Positions 39,020-41,674 of a stretch of DNA of 41,674 nt are shown in pieces. Under the pieces are notes generated by a model. That model did no database searches, had not been told where the DNA came from, and saw nothing but the letters and a program-made list of their open reading frames with translations. The DNA is taken from assembly GCA_022925895.1 (NCBI GenBank), contig JAKSYS010000566.1, forward strand, positions 1-41,674, in the 5' to 3' direction. The number at the start of each line of letters is the position of its first letter. The first letter of the stretch is position 1. The DNA is from Fragilaria crotonensis. Taxonomy: Eukaryota; Bacillariophyta; Fragilariophyceae; Fragilariales; Fragilariaceae. The position numbers and the translations under genes were made by a program.

Positions 39020-39530
39020 TCGTCGGTGTGATTGTCGTCAACACCATCATCGGTGTTATGCACGAGGGATCTGTTGAGGCTGCCGCTAAGCGTTTGAGGA
39101 ATACGCTTACTGCGGTTGCCCTCGTTATGCGAGATGGTAAAGAAGGTCAGATTCCTTGCGTAGACCTTGTTCCCGGAGACCATGTGATTATAGGCACGGA
39201 CGACAAGGTCCACCTTGCCTTTCGTGTGCTAATGGTCTTAAATTTCGGCTGTGGAGAACAAGCTGCGTTGACTGGAGAGTTGGTGCCGATTGACGAGAAC
39301 CGTGGCTTAGTCCATCCAGTTTGATTGTCGTCACAATAAGGCGTTCAGTGCCACCCTTGTCGCGTAAGGTCGGGGTGCGGGTATCGCGATTGCTACAGAT
39401 GACGGGATCCAGATTGGTACCATTAACGTACTTGTCAATACTGTCGAAAAGAAGAAGACGAACGTTCTCGAGCAGATTAACTATATTTCCAAGTGGTTGG
39501 CATTTTTATCCTGCTCTCCACTTTTGCTAC
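39020..39530 (+). pseudogene. P-type ATPase fragment (actuator domain)
   Basis: The plus strand reads FVGVIVVNTIIGVMHEGSVE, AAAKRLRNTLTAVALVMRDG and VDLVPGDHVIIGTDDKVHL, then AALTGELVPIDE. These are the conserved pieces of the P-type ATPase actuator (A) domain, including the LVPGD motif and TGE. After a frameshift near 39323 comes NKAFSATLVA, an in-frame TAA (39367), then GAGIAIATDDGIQIGTINVL and KKTNVLEQINYISKWLAF, the entry to the next membrane helix. The phosphorylation site (DKTGT) and the rest are absent. It is a truncated relic of a cation pump gene, perhaps a partial duplication. It ends where transposon sequence begins near 39550. Confidence 0.7.
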
Positions 39531-39558
39531 CTCCCTTGTCGCCTTCCCGAATACTGGA

Positions 39559-39777
39559 CTACCCGCTATTCCATTCCCGATTCCACTTCGGTACATAGGA
39601 CTCTAGGCACAACAGTAGAAATGCGTCGTCTGTCAGTGTAAACCATTCACTCAATGGTTTTGTCATCCTGTTATCAACGTACACTTTATGTCCAACCACT
39701 GCTCTCGCAAGACAATCCAACAACTCTACATATGCTGGCGTTGATGAGATACTTCTCATTCCCATCATGCTCCGCAA
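39559..39777 (-). pseudogene. relic of the second-gene family of the DNA transposon
   Basis: A 72-codon frame reads LLDCLARAVVGHKVY, NRMTKPLSEWFTLTDDAFLL and LCLESYVPKWNREW. TDDAFLLLCLESYVPKW parallels SNEAFILLCLINYGKRW in the minus-strand gene at 4418-5977. Too short to define an element; no ends were located. Confidence 0.4.
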
Positions 39778-39949
39778 GCGGAATTCCCGGTTTGCTTGTT
39801 ACAGCTAGTATATTATCTGTGGTAATATCAGAGAAGAGCAGCAGGGTGTTAGAAGGGGTTAGATTCCATCAATGGCATGACCTGCGACGCCTGGCATTCT
39901 CCACCTGTCTCGGATTCTGACAAGCTTTACATTAGCTATTGGGCAAGGG

Positions 39950-41674
39950 ATGGCTCCGGCGGGTCTCGATTTTGTTATCCCCGTCAATATTGACATGGAC
40001 CATCCAAGTCATGAAGGCCACCACTCAGAAGATCTCATCGCTCAATGCCCAACAATCTTGGACGGCGACGTTCACTTCCCGGAATTATCCTCGCCGGTCC
40101 CCACGGAGGAGTATGCCGAGCGCTCCCTGAGTCGTTCAGCTCTTCGAATGTTGTGGCACCAACGTCTCGGGCACATCAACTTTCATTGTTTGTCGGAAAG
40201 GCATTGTTTCGTGAAAGGAATGCCGCAATTTCATATCCCAACCGAACTTGAAGGGTGTCCCATCTGTCTCGCAGCCAAACTCCGCAAGGCACCGAAAGGA
40301 ATCGGAACCACGATGAGAGCGACGACATGCAACCAAAGATCGTCAATCAACTTTGGCTTCATGGTCCAGAAAAGCCGGGACTCAGCTCGACACAACACTC
40401 TCGTTTGCCTCAACGGCAAAACGTGCTTGTCCTCCTGACCGATCACTTCAGTGGCCGGATTTTTGGTCACGCCTTCGCAACGAAGGCACCTCCAGTCGAT
40501 TGGATCAACAGCTGGCTCGCCAGCAACTCTCCACAATGCCCCGACAAGTATGTCCGCATGGATGGATCAGGTGAGCTCGGAAAGTGTCGCAACATCCATC
40601 GTACGTTTGCGAACTTTGGGTACATTGTGGAGGTGATCGGTCCGGACTCGTCGCACAAGAATGGACCAGAGGAACGCCCACATCAGACGATCGGCGATGC
40701 TCTTTGCACCATGCTTTCCGGTTCGAACCTACAACCGAACGTCTGGCCGTATGCGTTTTACCATTATATCCGCCTCTACAATTTCGTGCCTCATGGCGAT
40801 CGACCGTCAAGTCCATACAAAATGTGCGGCGCGCCGCTACCGAATCTGGCAAAGCTCCGAACGTTCGGGTGCCGAATCCATGTCCGCCCAACGAATGCAT
40901 GATACGGGCGTGTTGTCCCAAACTCTCGTCTCGGAATCTTTCTCGGATACTCACGCTCCCTGAAGGTCATGTATTACTTCGACCTTGGCAGTTCGACCGT
41001 CAAGACCGCCCCCCACGCGCGTTTCGGCGAGGGCATGAACAATCTCGATGACCCGCCTCCAAACGTAAAGCTTCTTCGGAACCTTGCCGATGACAGCCTT
41101 GTTGACCCCGATTGTCTGGATCTCCCTCTTCTCAATTTGGAAGTCTCTGACGATTCATTTGAACGCCTCGACGAACTGTCCTCGTCCATTACCTGCGAGC
41201 ACCCCTGCCTCGGATTCGAAATCATGGAATGCCACATTCGGAGACGAGGATATGTCTCCGGCATTGTCGCAAACACCACGGCTTCACAAATCCAGAACGT
41301 CCGTCGCAAATACATCGGTGCTTTTGGTTGTATCGATCAATGACGTTGCTGTGTTTACTGCGGCATCCATCTTGGATGCACTTCGTGCTGCCGCCGCGTC
41401 AGACGAACAAACGTTCAAGATTGTTTTCGCCCCGGACCGGTATATCCCAGTTGCCGATCGACATCTCGACCAGCCGATCCATCTATCTGTGGAACAGTTG
41501 CGTACAGTCTCCGCCATCCTATCCTCTTCTCCGCAATCGCAACCGCCTGATGACGAGATCGTATTCGATAACGACGACGGCAACTTTGATGATGACCATG
41601 TTCAGTTGCTTCTTCGCTCCCTGAATACGACGACGCATGGGACTCCGGAAGAACAAGGCCTCGGAAGTTTCACT
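39950..41674 (+). pseudogene. copia retrotransposon G (B-like), pre-integrase to PDZ-like, runs off the window
   Basis: It contains the GAG pre-integrase domain (LWHQRLGHINFHCLSERH ... CPICLAAKLRKAP) and the integrase core (LLTDHFSGRIFGHAFATKAP; Asp in YVRMDGSGELGK; Glu in HKNGPEERPHQT). RTFGCRIHVRPTNA follows, then a nonsense TGA at 40900, and the PDZ-like segment (CEHPCLGFEIMECHIRRRGY ... NVRRKYIGAF) followed by VEQLRTVSAIL. Frameshifts occur near 40428 (one base lost after ACGTGC) and near 41324 (extra G). The first catalytic Asp of integrase appears replaced by Asn (SINFGFM versus SIDFAFM in B). RT and the 3' LTR would lie to the right of the window. Confidence 0.82.
41196..41455 (+). other. 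PDZ-like segment in element G
   Basis: HPCLGFEI and RRKYIGAF are followed, after a one-base shift, by SINDVAVFTAASILDALRAA and FKIVFAPDRY. It lies in the same place as in element B, between integrase and RT. Confidence 0.55.

Overview
The window looks like a repeat-dense piece of a diatom (stramenopile) nuclear genome. The reasons are Ty1/copia polyproteins of the diatom CoDi kind (some with a PDZ-like segment between integrase and reverse transcriptase), spliceosomal introns inside a DNA transposon, and a lone intact host-type gene for a secretory RING-H2 membrane protein. No rRNA or tRNA gene, CRISPR array or bacterial operon is visible. Most of the 41.7 kb is transposon inserted into transposon.

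Region by region. (1) 1-3449: the 5' half of a decayed minus-strand copia element (A), with LTR, primer binding site and gag/protease remnants. It sits inside the zinc-knuckle codons of a plus-strand copia element (B), which resumes at 3450. (2) B's gag is interrupted again by a 6.9-kb DNA transposon (3828-10721) with short inverted repeats, a TA duplication, subterminal TCCTGAA-type repeats and two divergent, frameshifted, intron-containing genes. That transposon carries a 430-bp GC-rich hAT-like MITE (6153-6582) with a perfect 8-bp target duplication. B continues in frame at 10724 with protease, integrase, PDZ-like segment, RT and RNase H, then a polypurine tract (PPT) and a 3' LTR (14886 to about 15298). 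(3) 15299-16607: unrecognised exon-like coding fragments.

(4) 16613-29460: a young copia element (D) bounded by TACAG duplications, with gag and pol complete apart from two +1 frame breaks. Its 5' LTR is split by another young minus-strand element (C, 16725-22277). C has LTRs of about 1.1 kb, a copia-type half-tRNA primer binding site and a single open 528-codon gag-like ORF, but no protease, integrase or RT. It looks like a non-autonomous gag-only (TR-GAG-like) retrotransposon. Its LTRs appear to have been lengthened by capture of internal sequence between successive PPTs. This is the most interesting object in the window.

(5) 29466-36000: a mosaic of remnants. It holds three fragments of a diatom RT-family polyprotein (two ending in a PCNA-binding-like QTLMTxFF/YF tail), two facing 3' LTRs of the A/C family, and a minus-strand repeat family with TCCGGACGT iterations and a broken upstream ORF. 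(6) 36000-39000: mostly unique sequence with the intact PA-TM-RING ubiquitin-ligase-type gene (37043-38416, minus). (7) 39000-41674: a P-type ATPase pseudogene fragment, a short DNA-transposon gene relic, and a decayed B-like copia element (G) running off the right edge.

Insertion order deduced from interruptions: B, then A and the DNA transposon (the MITE entered the latter); separately D, then C. Homologies are recognised from motifs by eye. No database search was run.
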